Assembly: GCA_017632095.1 (NCBI GenBank)
Contig: JAGBSA010000041.1
Location: forward strand, 1 to 18,316
Length of the DNA: 18,316 bases
Direction of reading: 5' to 3'
Origin: Bacteroidales bacterium
GTDB taxonomy: Bacteria; Bacteroidota; Bacteroidia; Bacteroidales; P3
The notes under the pieces are model-generated. The model worked only from the letters and a program-made list of their open reading frames with translations, was not told where the DNA came from and ran no database searches. Positions 1-6,864 of the stretch are shown one piece after another. The translations under genes and the position numbers were made by a program. How positions within the stretch are numbered: the stretch's first letter is position 1; the number at the start of each line of letters is the position of its first letter.

Positions 1-53
1 AACTTATACCCCTAAGTATCTACGTGAGATCGAGCGCGGTGTACAAGAGACAG
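1..53. other. Doubtful window edge; transposon-end/adaptor-like sequence
   Basis: Bases 39-53 read GTGTACAAGAGACAG, which matches 14 of 15 bases of the Tn5 mosaic end used in transposase-based sequencing libraries (GTGTATAAGAGACAG). The segment is visibly richer in G+C than the DNA to its right. Read on the minus strand it could also be a continuation of rnc (L-S-L-V-H at the place where RNase III has its conserved L-A-L-x-H), but that frame carries TAG at 57-59 and again at 12-14. So it is either an adaptor-derived or chimeric contig end, or a degenerate part of rnc. I cannot decide between them. Confidence 0.4.
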
Positions 54-56
54 CCT

Positions 57-158
57 CTAAAAAGAAATATTCTTAGGCTTGCACACAAGAATATTTCTCA
101 AAAATTTCAATAACTCTTTGTCTTCTTGCTTATGTCTGTTTCCAAAAAAACGAAACAT
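57..158 (-). pseudogene. rnc: Ribonuclease III, N-terminal fragment broken by in-frame TAG
   Basis: Directly downstream of fabF on the same strand, 17 bases after its stop, an ATG at 158 opens a frame starting MFRFFGNRHKQEDKELL. It later has a KPKNISF stretch and then meets TAG at 57-59. The charged leader followed by 'PKNI-F' resembles the N-terminus of Bacteroidales RNase III, the double-strand-specific ribonuclease of rRNA maturation, and rnc is the usual gene after fabF in this phylum. The TAG falls where relatives usually have Tyr before the L-A-L-x-H motif. Only about 33 codons are readable, and the catalytic NERLEFLGD motif would lie outside the window. The stop may be real inactivation or an error near a contig end. 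The identification rests on position plus a short similarity. Confidence 0.55.
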
Positions 159-175
159 ATCTTTTGGCAATATTT

Positions 176-1423
176 CTACTTAACCTTTCTAAACGCAAGG
201 CAAGCGTTGTGTCCACCGAATCCAAATGTATTGCTCAATGCTCCTTCTATCTCTCTTTCTTGAGCTTTGTTGAATGTGAAGTTCAATTGTGGCAACTTAT
301 CGTCATCAGTAAAGTGATTGATTGTCGGAGGAACGATTCCATTCTTCACAGCCAAAACAGTAGCAATCGCTTCAATAGCTCCAGCTGCACCAAGCAAGTG
401 ACCAGTCATAGATTTTGTTGAATTGATATTTATGTTTTTAGCATTTTCTCCAAACAATCTGCTTATCGCCATGATTTCTGCAACGTCTCCCAACGGTGTT
501 GAAGTTCCATGAGTGTTTATATGCTGAACTTGATCTAATTCTAATCCAGCCTCTCTCATCGCTTCTTTCATTGCAATCATAGCACCATTACCTTCAGGAT
601 GCGGAGCTGTCATATGATGAGCATCTGCTGTCAATCCAGAACCACAAATCTCTGCATAGATTTTAGCTCCTCTTGCTTTCGCATGCTCATATTCTTCTAA
701 TATCAAAGCACCTGCACCTTCTCCCAAGACAAATCCGTCTCTGTCTTTGTCGAATGGCCTAGAAGCAGTCTTAGGATCATCATTTCTTTGAGAGATTGCG
801 TGCATTGAACTAAAGCCTCCAACTCCTGCTTCTGTAACTGCTGCTTCGCTACCACCGCATACCATAAAGTCAGCCTTACCTATTTTAATATACATAAAGG
901 CATCAGCAATGGCATTAGCAGAAGAAGCACATGCCGAAACAGTTGCAAAGTTTGGTCCTCTTAAATCATACTTGATTGAAATGTGTCCTGCACATATATC
1001 AGCAATCATTTTAGGTATAAAGAACGGACTAAATCTCAACGCTCCATCTCCTTTAACAAATCCTGCAACTTCTTCTTGAAATGTTGCGATTCCCCCGATT
1101 CCTGAAGCCCAAATAACACCTGCACGGTCTTTATTCAAGTTTTCTAAATCGATTCCGCAATCAGCTACTGCTTGATCCGCAGCAACGATTCCGAATTGTG
1201 AGAATCTATCATATTTTTTTACTTCTTTTCTATCAAAGAACTTAAGTGCATCAAATCCTTTCACCTCACAAGCAAACTGAGTTTTAGCTTGCGAAGCATC
1301 AAAATGCGTAATAGGGGCAGCACCGCTTACTCCGCTAATCAAATTCTGCCAATATTCTTCGACAGTATTTCCTATCGGAGTAAGCGCTCCTAAACCCGTA
1401 ACGACAACTCGTCTCATTTCCAT
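176..1423 (-). CDS. fabF: Beta-ketoacyl-ACP synthase II
   Basis: Condensing enzyme of type II fatty acid synthesis in the cytosol. It adds two carbons from malonyl-ACP to the growing acyl-ACP. The 415-residue protein has the usual length and begins MEMRRVVVTGLG. The Cys-His-His catalytic triad is visible: C165 in VSACASS, H305 in NTHGTSTPLGD and H342 in KSMTGHLLGAAG, with the conserved Lys at 337. The C-terminal GFGGHNA loop is present. The start at 1423 is preferred because related proteins begin M-E/K-x-R/K-R-V-V-V-T-G, though an ATG two codons further in is possible. It lies 12 bases after acpP, so the carrier protein and the enzyme that uses it are very probably co-transcribed. The stop is TAG. 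Confidence 0.97.
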   Translation of the reverse strand: MEMRRVVVTGLGALTPIGNTVEEYWQNLISGVSGAAPITHFDASQAKTQFACEVKGFDALKFFDRKEVKKYDRFSQFGIVAADQAVADCGIDLENLNKDRAGVIWASGIGGIATFQEEVAGFVKGDGALRFSPFFIPKMIADICAGHISIKYDLRGPNFATVSACASSANAIADAFMYIKIGKADFMVCGGSEAAVTEAGVGGFSSMHAISQRNDDPKTASRPFDKDRDGFVLGEGAGALILEEYEHAKARGAKIYAEICGSGLTADAHHMTAPHPEGNGAMIAMKEAMREAGLELDQVQHINTHGTSTPLGDVAEIMAISRLFGENAKNININSTKSMTGHLLGAAGAIEAIATVLAVKNGIVPPTINHFTDDDKLPQLNFTFNKAQEREIEGALSNTFGFGGHNACLAFRKVK

Positions 1424-1435
1424 AATGAAATGAAA

Positions 1436-1672
1436 TTATTTTGTTGCGTTTTCGATGTATGCGATAGCATCACCAACAGTTGCAATTTTTTCTGCTTGAT
1501 CATCTGGTATTGTAAGGTTGAATTCCTTTTCCAATTCCATGATCAATTCTACTGTATCCAAAGAATCAGCACCCAAATCTCCAGTGAAGTTTGCTTCAGG
1601 AGTTACTTGGCTTTCTTCTACACCTAGCTTATCAACTACGATAGCTATTACTTTTGTTGCAATTTCAGACAT
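1436..1672 (-). CDS. acpP: Acyl carrier protein
   Basis: Small acidic carrier that holds growing acyl chains on a 4'-phosphopantetheine arm during fatty acid synthesis. The 78-residue protein, starting MSEIATKV, is of standard length. The prosthetic-group attachment motif DSL sits at residues 36-38 within [15 protein letters not shown], with Ser37 as the modified residue. The open frame extends 12 codons further upstream (ATG at 1708), but the extra residues do not resemble ACP, so the start at 1672 was chosen. It is the first gene of an acpP-fabF-rnc run on the minus strand, divergent from purN. Confidence 0.97.
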   Translation of the reverse strand: MSEIATKVIAIVVDKLGVEESQVTPEANFTGDLGADSLDTVELIMELEKEFNLTIPDDQAEKIATVGDAIAYIENATK

Positions 1673-1705
1673 ATCTATTTTAGTTTTTATGAATAAATTG
1701 ATTTG

Positions 1706-1737
1706 CAAAGAAACAAAAAATTTTTGACTTAGACAAA
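1706..1737 (-). promoter_or_regulatory. Possible acpP promoter
   Basis: On the minus strand TTTCTTTG (1706-1713) resembles the Bacteroidota -7 box TAnnTTTG with one mismatch. A TTTG (1734-1737) lies 20 bases upstream, a suitable spacing for the -33 element. The box is 33 bases before the chosen acpP start. The call is weak because of the mismatch and the AT-rich background. Confidence 0.28.
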
Positions 1738-1865
1738 AAAAGCCACTTCAAATAACGCTTATTCAAACTTAAAATTCTGATTACTAAGTCTTTGATAAAA
1801 ACTGATATTTTTAATTTTCATCAGTTAAAAACTTCTTTTCACTATGCAAATTCCAAAAAAAAATC

Positions 1866-1873
1866 TATTTTTG
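1866..1873 (+). promoter_or_regulatory. Bacteroidota -7 promoter box for purN
   Basis: TATTTTTG matches the TAnnTTTG consensus and lies 32 bases before the chosen purN start, so transcription would begin around 1880. That supports the ATG at 1906 rather than the upstream ATG at 1792, which lies before the box. No good -33 TTTG is visible. A 7-bp inverted repeat (AACTGAT at 1800-1806, ATCAGTT at 1820-1826) lies further upstream and could be an operator or chance. Confidence 0.42.
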
Positions 1874-1905
1874 CACTCTCTAACAAGCATAAAACTTCAA
1901 AAAAG

Positions 1906-2466
1906 ATGAAAAGAATAGCGATTTTCGCCTCTGGAAGTGGCACAAACTTCCAACAAATTTGCGAATACTTTAACAAAAACAAACATGCAACGGTAGAAGT
2001 TTTGATAGTAAACAAAAAAAATGCCTATGTAAGAGAACGAGCAAAGAACTTGGGAATTGAAGACTACTATTTCACTCAAGAAGATTTTTACAATAGCAAC
2101 AAGATTGTTGATTTGCTACAAAGCAAAGGTATAGATATGGTTGTTCTTGCTGGATTCCTTTGGTTAGTTCCTGCAAACATCATAGCAGCATTCCCCAACA
2201 AAATAGTAAATATACACCCTGCTCTACTGCCTAACTATGGCGGGAAAGGAATGTATGGACATCATGTACACGAAGCAGTAATTGCAGCAAGGGAACCAAA
2301 AAGCGGCATCACTATACATTATGTAAATGAAATGTATGATAGTGGTGATATAATATTTCAAGCAGAATGCCAATTGACAGAGCAAGACACTGTTGAAACA
2401 CTTGAAGAGAAGATTCACCTATTAGAAAAAGAACACTTCCCTAAGGTTATTGACTCAATTCTTTAA
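1906..2466 (+). CDS. purN: Phosphoribosylglycinamide formyltransferase
   Basis: Transfers a formyl group from 10-formyltetrahydrofolate to GAR, the third step of purine synthesis in the cytosol. The 186-residue protein has the family's usual length. The N-terminal IAIFASGSGTN is the phosphoribosyl-phosphate-binding loop. Catalytic residues are N102 and H104 in VNIHPALLP and D145 in YDSGDIIF, and the folate-loop segment GGKGMYGHHVH is intact. The frame opens earlier (ATG at 1792), but those 38 Lys-rich residues are foreign to PurN and a -7 box lies between the two, so 1906 was chosen. It is divergent from acpP and convergent with ftnA. The folate made downstream of folC is its cofactor source, although folC is not in the same transcript. 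Confidence 0.96.
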   Translation: MKRIAIFASGSGTNFQQICEYFNKNKHATVEVLIVNKKNAYVRERAKNLGIEDYYFTQEDFYNSNKIVDLLQSKGIDMVVLAGFLWLVPANIIAAFPNKIVNIHPALLPNYGGKGMYGHHVHEAVIAAREPKSGITIHYVNEMYDSGDIIFQAECQLTEQDTVETLEEKIHLLEKEHFPKVIDSIL

Positions 2467-2500
2467 TCGAAAGCAAAGTTCAATTTTTGAACAAAATACT

Positions 2501-2530
2501 CTAAAACCAAGTTTCAGAAAAACAAAACAG
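2501..2530 (+). repeat. 21-base-period repeat, site A (3' of purN)
   Basis: AAAACCAAG at 2503-2511 is followed by GTTTCAG-like sequence and, exactly 21 bases later, by AAAACAGCC at 2524, which is the 5' arm of the terminator. The stretch closely matches the first repeat unit upstream of the GldB-like gene (TCAAGTTTCAGAAAA there, CCAAGTTTCAGAAAA here). It is one of four sites with the same period in this window. Confidence 0.55.
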
Positions 2531-2558
2531 CCTCATGAAAAATTCGTGAGGCTGTTTT
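2524..2558. terminator. Two-way terminator between purN and ftnA
   Basis: The arms AAAACAGCCTCA and TGAGGCTGTTTT form a perfect 12-bp stem, extended inward by further pairing, with a short A-rich loop. Because the stem ends in A4/T4 it carries a U-tract in either direction. It therefore suits the convergent pair purN (plus) and ftnA (minus), and lies 57 bases past the purN stop and 14 bases past the ftnA stop. Confidence 0.9.
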
Positions 2559-2572
2559 AATAAATCCTTAAA

Positions 2573-3085
2573 TTATTCTGCAGTTGTCAAAGGAGTATAT
2601 ACTCTTGTTGCAAGTTCTTTGTCCAATTGATATAGACCATATCCGTTGTCTCCAATCAACTTCAGATTATCTATAATACCCTTTGCACTTTCTTCTTCTT
2701 CAACTTGCTCATCTATAAACCACTTCAACATCGATTGTGTTGCGTAATCCTTTTCCTCAGTTGCCAACGCATACAAATCGTTTATCATTGAAGTAACTTT
2801 TTGTTCGTGTTCCAAAGTATCCTCAAAAGCATCCAAAGCGTTTTTCCACTTAGTTTCAACTTTGTCTATAGGTTGCAATTTAACAACTCCGCCTCTTGAA
2901 ATCACATAGTTAAAAATCTTGATAGCATGATCTTGTTCTTCTTTGAATTGTATTGCGAACCAATTAGCAACTCCTGACATCCCTTTATCAGACATATCAG
3001 CTGACATAGACAAATAAAGATATGCAGACCAGAATTCTGCATTTATTTGGGCATTCAAAGCCTCTTCCAATTTTTTATTTAACAT
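2573..3085 (-). CDS. ftnA: Non-haem ferritin, iron storage
   Basis: Iron-storage protein whose 24-mer cage oxidises Fe(II) and stores it as a mineral in the cytosol. The 170-residue length matches bacterial FtnA. All expected ferroxidase ligands sit at the same numbers as in E. coli FtnA: E17, E50, H53, E94 and Q127, with E130 of the third iron site also present. No haem-binding Met typical of bacterioferritin was identified, and the length and motifs fit FtnA better. It stands alone, converging on purN and diverging from folC. No Fur-like box or clear -7 box was recognised in the 162-base upstream region. Confidence 0.96.
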   Translation of the reverse strand: MLNKKLEEALNAQINAEFWSAYLYLSMSADMSDKGMSGVANWFAIQFKEEQDHAIKIFNYVISRGGVVKLQPIDKVETKWKNALDAFEDTLEHEQKVTSMINDLYALATEEKDYATQSMLKWFIDEQVEEEESAKGIIDNLKLIGDNGYGLYQLDKELATRVYTPLTTAE

Positions 3086-3216
3086 GACGTTTTTGTATTA
3101 AGTTTATATTTCGAAAAAATCTTCAATTCGACAAATCTGTTTCTTAAAAGCCTTAATCTCTTTCTAAAAACAACACACTCCATTTTTTGTTTAACGTATA
3201 TTTATCAATTAAATTG

Positions 3217-3224
3217 TACCTTTG
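3217..3224 (+). promoter_or_regulatory. Bacteroidota -7 promoter box for folC
   Basis: TACCTTTG matches TAnnTTTG exactly and ends 23 bases before the folC ATG, placing the transcript start near 3231. A -33 TTTG at the proper spacing is not evident; the nearest upstream one (3186-3189) is too far. The rest of the 3086-3247 intergenic region is AT-rich with no other feature I can support. Confidence 0.48.
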
Positions 3225-3247
3225 CATCTCAAAATCATTTTAGCAAT

Positions 3248-4540
3248 ATGACAAATTACAATGACACAATAGAATATCTCTTCGGTCTTTTGCCGATGTT
3301 TCAACGCGTAGGTGCGTCTGCTTACAAGGAAGACATATATAACACTGTCGAATTGATGAAAGCATTGGGCAATCCCGAAAAGAAATTTCGCAGCATACAC
3401 ATAGCAGGCACTAATGGCAAAGGTTCCTCTTCACACCTCATCGCTTCCATACTGAGAGAAAAAGGATTGAAAGTGGGATTGCACACTTCGCCACATTTGA
3501 AAGACTTTCGTGAAAGAATAAAAATCAACAACGAAATGTGCTCACAAGAATTTGTAGTATCCTTCGTTGAAAAGCACAAATCCTTAATTGAAAAGATATC
3601 TCCTTCTTTCTTTGAATTGGCAGTCGCTATGGCGTTTGTCTATTTTGCAGAAAACAATGTAGATATTGCAATCATAGAAGTGGGCATGGGAGGCAGACTT
3701 GACTCCACCAATGTGATAAATCCCTTAGCCGGATTGATAACTAACATTTCTTTTGACCACACTCAATTTCTCGGATCTTCATTAGAAGCCATTGCAGCAG
3801 AGAAAGCCGGCATCATAAAGAAAGATACACCTATCGTTATCTCTCAAACACAAAACCAAACAAGAGAAGTCTTTATCAATAAGGCAAAAGAAACAAACAG
3901 CCCTATAGTTTTTGCAGATGAATATTTGAAAACAACAAACATAAACACCGACTCAACACTTCTAAGTTTTGATATAACACAAGAGAATCAAACAAGATTT
4001 TCCCAAATCCTTTCCCCACTTGCAGGAGATTACCAATTGAAAAACATACTTGGCGTTATAGCCATGATAGATACCCTAAACAAACATCACAACTTTGAAA
4101 TAGACGACCTAACTATCAAAAACGGCATTGCAAACCTTGATAAAAACTTCCCATTGCTTGGAAGATGGCAACGCCTTTGCCAAAGCCCATTGACAATATG
4201 CGATACCGGGCACAACGAAGACGGTTTGAAATTCGTATTGGCTCAATTGGCAAGACAAAAGTATAAAACCCTCAGATTCGTTCTTGGAATGGTAAATGAC
4301 AAAGACGTAGATAAGGTACTATCTATGCTAGACAAAAATGCGATTTACTATTTGTGCAAAGCAGATATTCCAAGGGGATTGGCGGTTGAGGCACTTGCAG
4401 AAAAGGCTTCTGCTTTTGGTTTGACATTCAAAAAATGTGACTCTGTAAAACAAGCATTACAACAAGCACAAGCTGAATCTGAAGAAGGCGATCTTGTTTT
4501 CGTTGGTGGTTCAACCTTTACTGTGGCAGAGGTAGTTTGA
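3248..4540 (+). CDS. folC: Folylpolyglutamate/dihydrofolate synthase
   Basis: ATP-dependent Mur-ligase-family enzyme that adds glutamate to dihydropteroate (dihydrofolate synthase) and/or to folates (polyglutamation). The 430-residue protein is of normal length. The P-loop GTNGKGS is at residues 54-60, followed by the LHTSPHLKDFRERI segment of the folate site, the IEVGMGGRLDSTN motif near residue 150, and AAEKAGIIK near 185, which carries the Lys that is carbamylated in relatives. The C-terminal glutamate-ligase domain has the conserved DTGHNEDG stretch. Its ATG follows a -7 box closely. It is a single-gene unit, divergent from ftnA and convergent with the thiL operon. Whether it has one or both activities cannot be told from sequence alone. 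Confidence 0.95.
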   Translation: MTNYNDTIEYLFGLLPMFQRVGASAYKEDIYNTVELMKALGNPEKKFRSIHIAGTNGKGSSSHLIASILREKGLKVGLHTSPHLKDFRERIKINNEMCSQEFVVSFVEKHKSLIEKISPSFFELAVAMAFVYFAENNVDIAIIEVGMGGRLDSTNVINPLAGLITNISFDHTQFLGSSLEAIAAEKAGIIKKDTPIVISQTQNQTREVFINKAKETNSPIVFADEYLKTTNINTDSTLLSFDITQENQTRFSQILSPLAGDYQLKNILGVIAMIDTLNKHHNFEIDDLTIKNGIANLDKNFPLLGRWQRLCQSPLTICDTGHNEDGLKFVLAQLARQKYKTLRFVLGMVNDKDVDKVLSMLDKNAIYYLCKADIPRGLAVEALAEKASAFGLTFKKCDSVKQALQQAQAESEEGDLVFVGGSTFTVAEVV

Positions 4541-4565
4541 TTTCATTTTTCCAAAACTTGAATTC

Positions 4566-4620
4566 AGCAAAATAAAACGAAGAAACAATTTTCTAAAACA
4601 AAGAAACAAAAAATTAAAAG
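4566..4620 (+). repeat. 21-base-period repeat, site B (3' of folC)
   Basis: AAAACGAAG starts at 4574, AAAACAAAG at 4595 and AAAAGACTG at 4616, exactly 21 bases apart. The last forms the 5' arm of the terminator. The 14-mer CAATTTTCTAAAAC (4586-4599) recurs without change in site C. TTCAGCAAAAT at the left edge also occurs at the end of the array upstream of the GldB-like gene. Confidence 0.6.
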
Positions 4621-4652
4621 ACTGTTTTATTTGATTAAAACAGCCTTTTAAT
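4613..4652. terminator. Two-way terminator between folC and the thiL operon
   Basis: ATTAAAAG and CTGTTTTA, separated by one unpaired base, pair with TAAAACAG and CTTTTAAT. This gives a 16-bp stem with one A-C mismatch and a loop of about six bases, flanked by A-rich and T-rich sequence on both sides. It lies between the convergent folC and septum-protein genes and probably ends both transcripts. Confidence 0.85.
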
Positions 4653-4670
4653 TTTTCTCCTTCTTAAAAA

Positions 4671-5009
4671 TCAGTTTCCAAAATCCTCATCTAATTTTTT
4701 TTCTTTTTCCTTTATAACATATATATCCTCGTCTGCCTTTTTCATCATGTACTTTTCTCGCCCGAATTTCTCGGCAGACTTCAAGTCCTTTTGAATTTCA
4801 CCCATTCTTATACTGTCTGACTTTATCTTCTCCTTCAAATCATCTCTCCTACCCTCCAATTCTGTCAGTTGCTTCTTCAACTTAAAATAATAAATCACGT
4901 TATGCTCTGGAGAAAACAGCATAAGAACAAGAAAAACCATTATAGTGATTAAATACTTGTTCTTTATGATTTTGAAAAACTTCGTTTCCTTAAACTCCGA
5001 CAAAGTCAT
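4671..5009 (-). CDS. FtsB/DivIC-family septum formation initiator
   Basis: Small bitopic membrane protein of the cell-division machinery. In the family it pairs through its coiled coil with FtsL and FtsQ-type partners at the septum. The 112-residue protein has a short cytoplasmic start, one membrane segment around residues 19-36, a charged coiled coil from about 41 to 82, and the family's C-terminal signature EKFGREKYMMKK with a following acidic turn. It is the last gene of the thiL-HAD-septum run, starting 3 bases after the HAD stop and in the same frame. FtsB and DivIC are not distinguishable here, so no symbol is given. Confidence 0.85.
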   Translation of the reverse strand: MTLSEFKETKFFKIIKNKYLITIMVFLVLMLFSPEHNVIYYFKLKKQLTELEGRRDDLKEKIKSDSIRMGEIQKDLKSAEKFGREKYMMKKADEDIYVIKEKEKKLDEDFGN

Positions 5010-5012
5010 GTG

Positions 5013-5633
5013 CTAAATAATCTTTTTATCGTACAAATCAATCAAAGACTCACCGTTTGTAAGCCAATAAGTATGCAAGCCAACCTTTGAAGCGCCTTCC
5101 AGATGTTGCTTGCTGTCATCTATAAACAAAGTTTCATCAGCCGCTATTCCCGCTTGGTCCAACACATATTGGAAACTCTCGGGATGAGGTTTGCGATGGT
5201 GAATCTCATTTGAGAAAAACGCCTTATCAAACACACAATTAAACAAATCGAAACCAAGTTGGCGTTCAAATTCTTTTTTCAAAAATTCAATGTGAAGCAC
5301 GTTTGTATTAGAGAAAAGGAACAAACGGTACTTCAATTTCAAGACTCCCAACAACTGAATCACATCTCGAGGAATTTCAAGTATCATTGAAAACCACGCT
5401 TTGTCGATTTGTTCATCTGAAAGGGGCTTATCCAACAATTTTCTCACGCCTTCTCTAAATTCTTCGGCACTACACTTTCCTTCTTCAAACAAATCAATTA
5501 TCTCAACTTGCTTTGCTTGGGTGTAAACCTTATCAAAATTCTCTATTCCGTAAGATTTGAACGTTTCTATCACTCTTTGGTAGCTCACATCTAAGATAAC
5601 GCCACCCATATCCAACAACAAATTCTTTATCAT
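5013..5633 (-). CDS. HAD-superfamily phosphatase, YihX-like
   Basis: Predicted cytosolic phosphatase of 206 residues using an aspartyl-phosphate intermediate. Motif I is LLLDMGGVILD, with D8 as nucleophile. The second Asp of the usual DxD is Gly, as in YihX-type members with a DxGxV motif. Motif II is the Ser in FLFSNTN, motif III the Lys in HHRKPHPESF, and motif IV the Asp pair in TLFIDDSKQH. A helical cap is inserted between motifs I and II. Substrate is unknown; YihX hydrolyses glucose-1-phosphate, but that should not be transferred without data. It follows thiL by 15 bases and precedes the septum gene by 3, so it is part of an operon. It ends with TAG. Confidence 0.88.
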   Translation of the reverse strand: MIKNLLLDMGGVILDVSYQRVIETFKSYGIENFDKVYTQAKQVEIIDLFEEGKCSAEEFREGVRKLLDKPLSDEQIDKAWFSMILEIPRDVIQLLGVLKLKYRLFLFSNTNVLHIEFLKKEFERQLGFDLFNCVFDKAFFSNEIHHRKPHPESFQYVLDQAGIAADETLFIDDSKQHLEGASKVGLHTYWLTNGESLIDLYDKKII

Positions 5634-5648
5634 CTCTATCTAAGTTAT

Positions 5649-6689
5649 TTATTCCTCTTTTTTACTATAATGATTCCAACCTTGAGCCTTCAAAGCAATG
5701 GTTGTATTTTGCGGAGTCACCAAATTGCAACCCATAGACTTATCTGTGATATGTCCAATTATGTGAATATTGTTGTGATCCTTTATCTTTTCGTAATCAC
5801 TTTGCGAAACAGTAAACAACAACTCATAATCCTCACCGCCATTCAAGGCTCCTGTATCGGCAAGTATCTTAAACTCCTCATAAACCTTCGAAGTCCTTTG
5901 GTCAATCGGCAATCTGTCGATATATAACTCGCAACCAACATCCGATTGTTTGCAGATATGTAACATTTCCGAAGCTAAACCGTCCGAAATATCAATCATC
6001 GATGTCGGCATTATAGAATTCTGCTCAAAGAATTCAACGATTTGCTTTCCAGCTTCAGGTTTCAATTGTCTGCCTACAACATATTCAAAATTCTTAAGCT
6101 CAGGCTGCATATTAGGATTTGCAAGCCATGCCGCCTTTTCTCTTTGTAAGATAAGCAAACCCGCATAGGCTGCACCCAAATCCCCAGTTACACACACCAA
6201 ATCGTGAACCTTAGCACCATTTCTTCTAACCACCTTATCTTTTTCAGCTTCTCCTAAAACAGTTATAGAGATAAACATGCCGCCACTGCTACTTGTCGTA
6301 TCACCTCCTACTAAATCGACACCGTATTTCTTACAAGCCAATCTCATTCCCTCATATAACTCTTCCAAAGCCTCAACAGAGTAACGGTTACTCACGGCCA
6401 AAGACACCAAAATTTGAGTTGGTCGTCCGTTCATTGCGTAAATATCGGAGAAATTCGCCACACAAGCTTTGTAGCCCAAGTGTTTAAGCGGAGTATATAC
6501 CATATCGAAATGCACGCCTTCAACTAAGGCATCAGTAGATACTAAAACCGTCTTATCACCATAAGACATAGCCGCCGCATCATCACCAATCGACAAAAGC
6601 GTACTTTCATTCAACACCTGCTGACAAGGATTCAATCTCTCGATTAAGCCAAATTCACCAAGTTCTTCCAATTCTGTTCTTTCGCTCAT
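5649..6689 (-). CDS. thiL: Thiamine-monophosphate kinase
   Basis: Phosphorylates thiamine monophosphate with ATP to the active cofactor thiamine diphosphate, in the cytosol. The 346-residue protein has the PurM/ThiL fold signatures: GDDAA near residue 35 (metal and nucleotide binding), STDALVEGVHFD at 51-62, ANFSDIYAMNGRP at about 78-90, VGGDTTSS near 127, DISDGL near 235 and NGGEDYELLFT near 280. It is the first gene of a minus-strand operon with the HAD phosphatase and septum protein. No TPP riboswitch is recognisable in the short leader, so feedback through that route is not indicated. Confidence 0.96.
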   Translation of the reverse strand: MSERTELEELGEFGLIERLNPCQQVLNESTLLSIGDDAAAMSYGDKTVLVSTDALVEGVHFDMVYTPLKHLGYKACVANFSDIYAMNGRPTQILVSLAVSNRYSVEALEELYEGMRLACKKYGVDLVGGDTTSSSGGMFISITVLGEAEKDKVVRRNGAKVHDLVCVTGDLGAAYAGLLILQREKAAWLANPNMQPELKNFEYVVGRQLKPEAGKQIVEFFEQNSIMPTSMIDISDGLASEMLHICKQSDVGCELYIDRLPIDQRTSKVYEEFKILADTGALNGGEDYELLFTVSQSDYEKIKDHNNIHIIGHITDKSMGCNLVTPQNTTIALKAQGWNHYSKKEE

Positions 6690-6709
6690 TACGTTTTAGG
6701 TTTAGATTG

Positions 6710-6739
6710 CAAAGATATGAAGATTTTTCTTTTAACAAA
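6710..6739 (-). promoter_or_regulatory. Promoter of the thiL operon (-33/-7)
   Basis: On the minus strand TTTG (6736-6739) is followed after 18 bases by TATCTTTG (6710-6717). This is the best match in the window to the Bacteroidota sigma-A promoter, TTTG then TAnnTTTG. The -7 box ends 20 bases before the thiL ATG, giving a very short leader. Confidence 0.6.
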
Positions 6740-6811
6740 CGATTTTCTTCTAAAGGTTTGATATTCTAGCATCTTTGCAAGATAGAAATAAAAGGCTGTT
6801 TGGGTAATAGC

Positions 6812-6862
6812 GAAACGCCGTTTCAATTTTCTAAAACGAAGAAAGGAAAAATTAAAACGAAG
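6812..6862 (+). repeat. 21-base-period repeat, site C (between the TPR gene and thiL)
   Basis: AAAACGAAG occurs at 6833-6841 and 6854-6862, exactly 21 bases apart. One period earlier, at 6812-6824, lies GAAACGCCGTTTC, a perfect inverted repeat that looks like a variant unit. The 14-mer CAATTTTCTAAAAC (6824-6837) is identical to site B. Here both flanking genes are on the minus strand, so the repeat lies antisense to the tail of the TPR transcript. The rest of the gap (6740-6811) holds an AAAAGGCTGTTT at 6790 reminiscent of the terminator arms, but no full hairpin. Confidence 0.58.
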
Positions 6863-6864
6863 AC

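Noticed and set aside
2..76. Plus-strand open frame ending at TAG 74-76, as if the tail of a gene entering from the left
   Set aside because: It lies opposite the rnc start, has only about 24 codons, matches no family I know, and covers the doubtful edge sequence.
1673..1708. N-terminal extension of acpP by 12 codons
   Set aside because: ACP proteins begin at MSEIA-type sequence. The extension overlaps the likely promoter region.
1800..1826. Inverted repeat AACTGAT/ATCAGTT upstream of purN as a purine repressor site
   Set aside because: It does not resemble PurR operators, is short and lies in very AT-rich DNA; noted only within the promoter entry.
1792..1905. N-terminal extension of purN from the ATG at 1792
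   Set aside because: The extra residues are foreign to the PurN family and a good -7 box (1866-1873) lies downstream of that ATG.
6690..6780. TPP riboswitch ahead of thiL
   Set aside because: The promoter lies only 20 bases before the start codon and no THI-box-like conserved segments are present.
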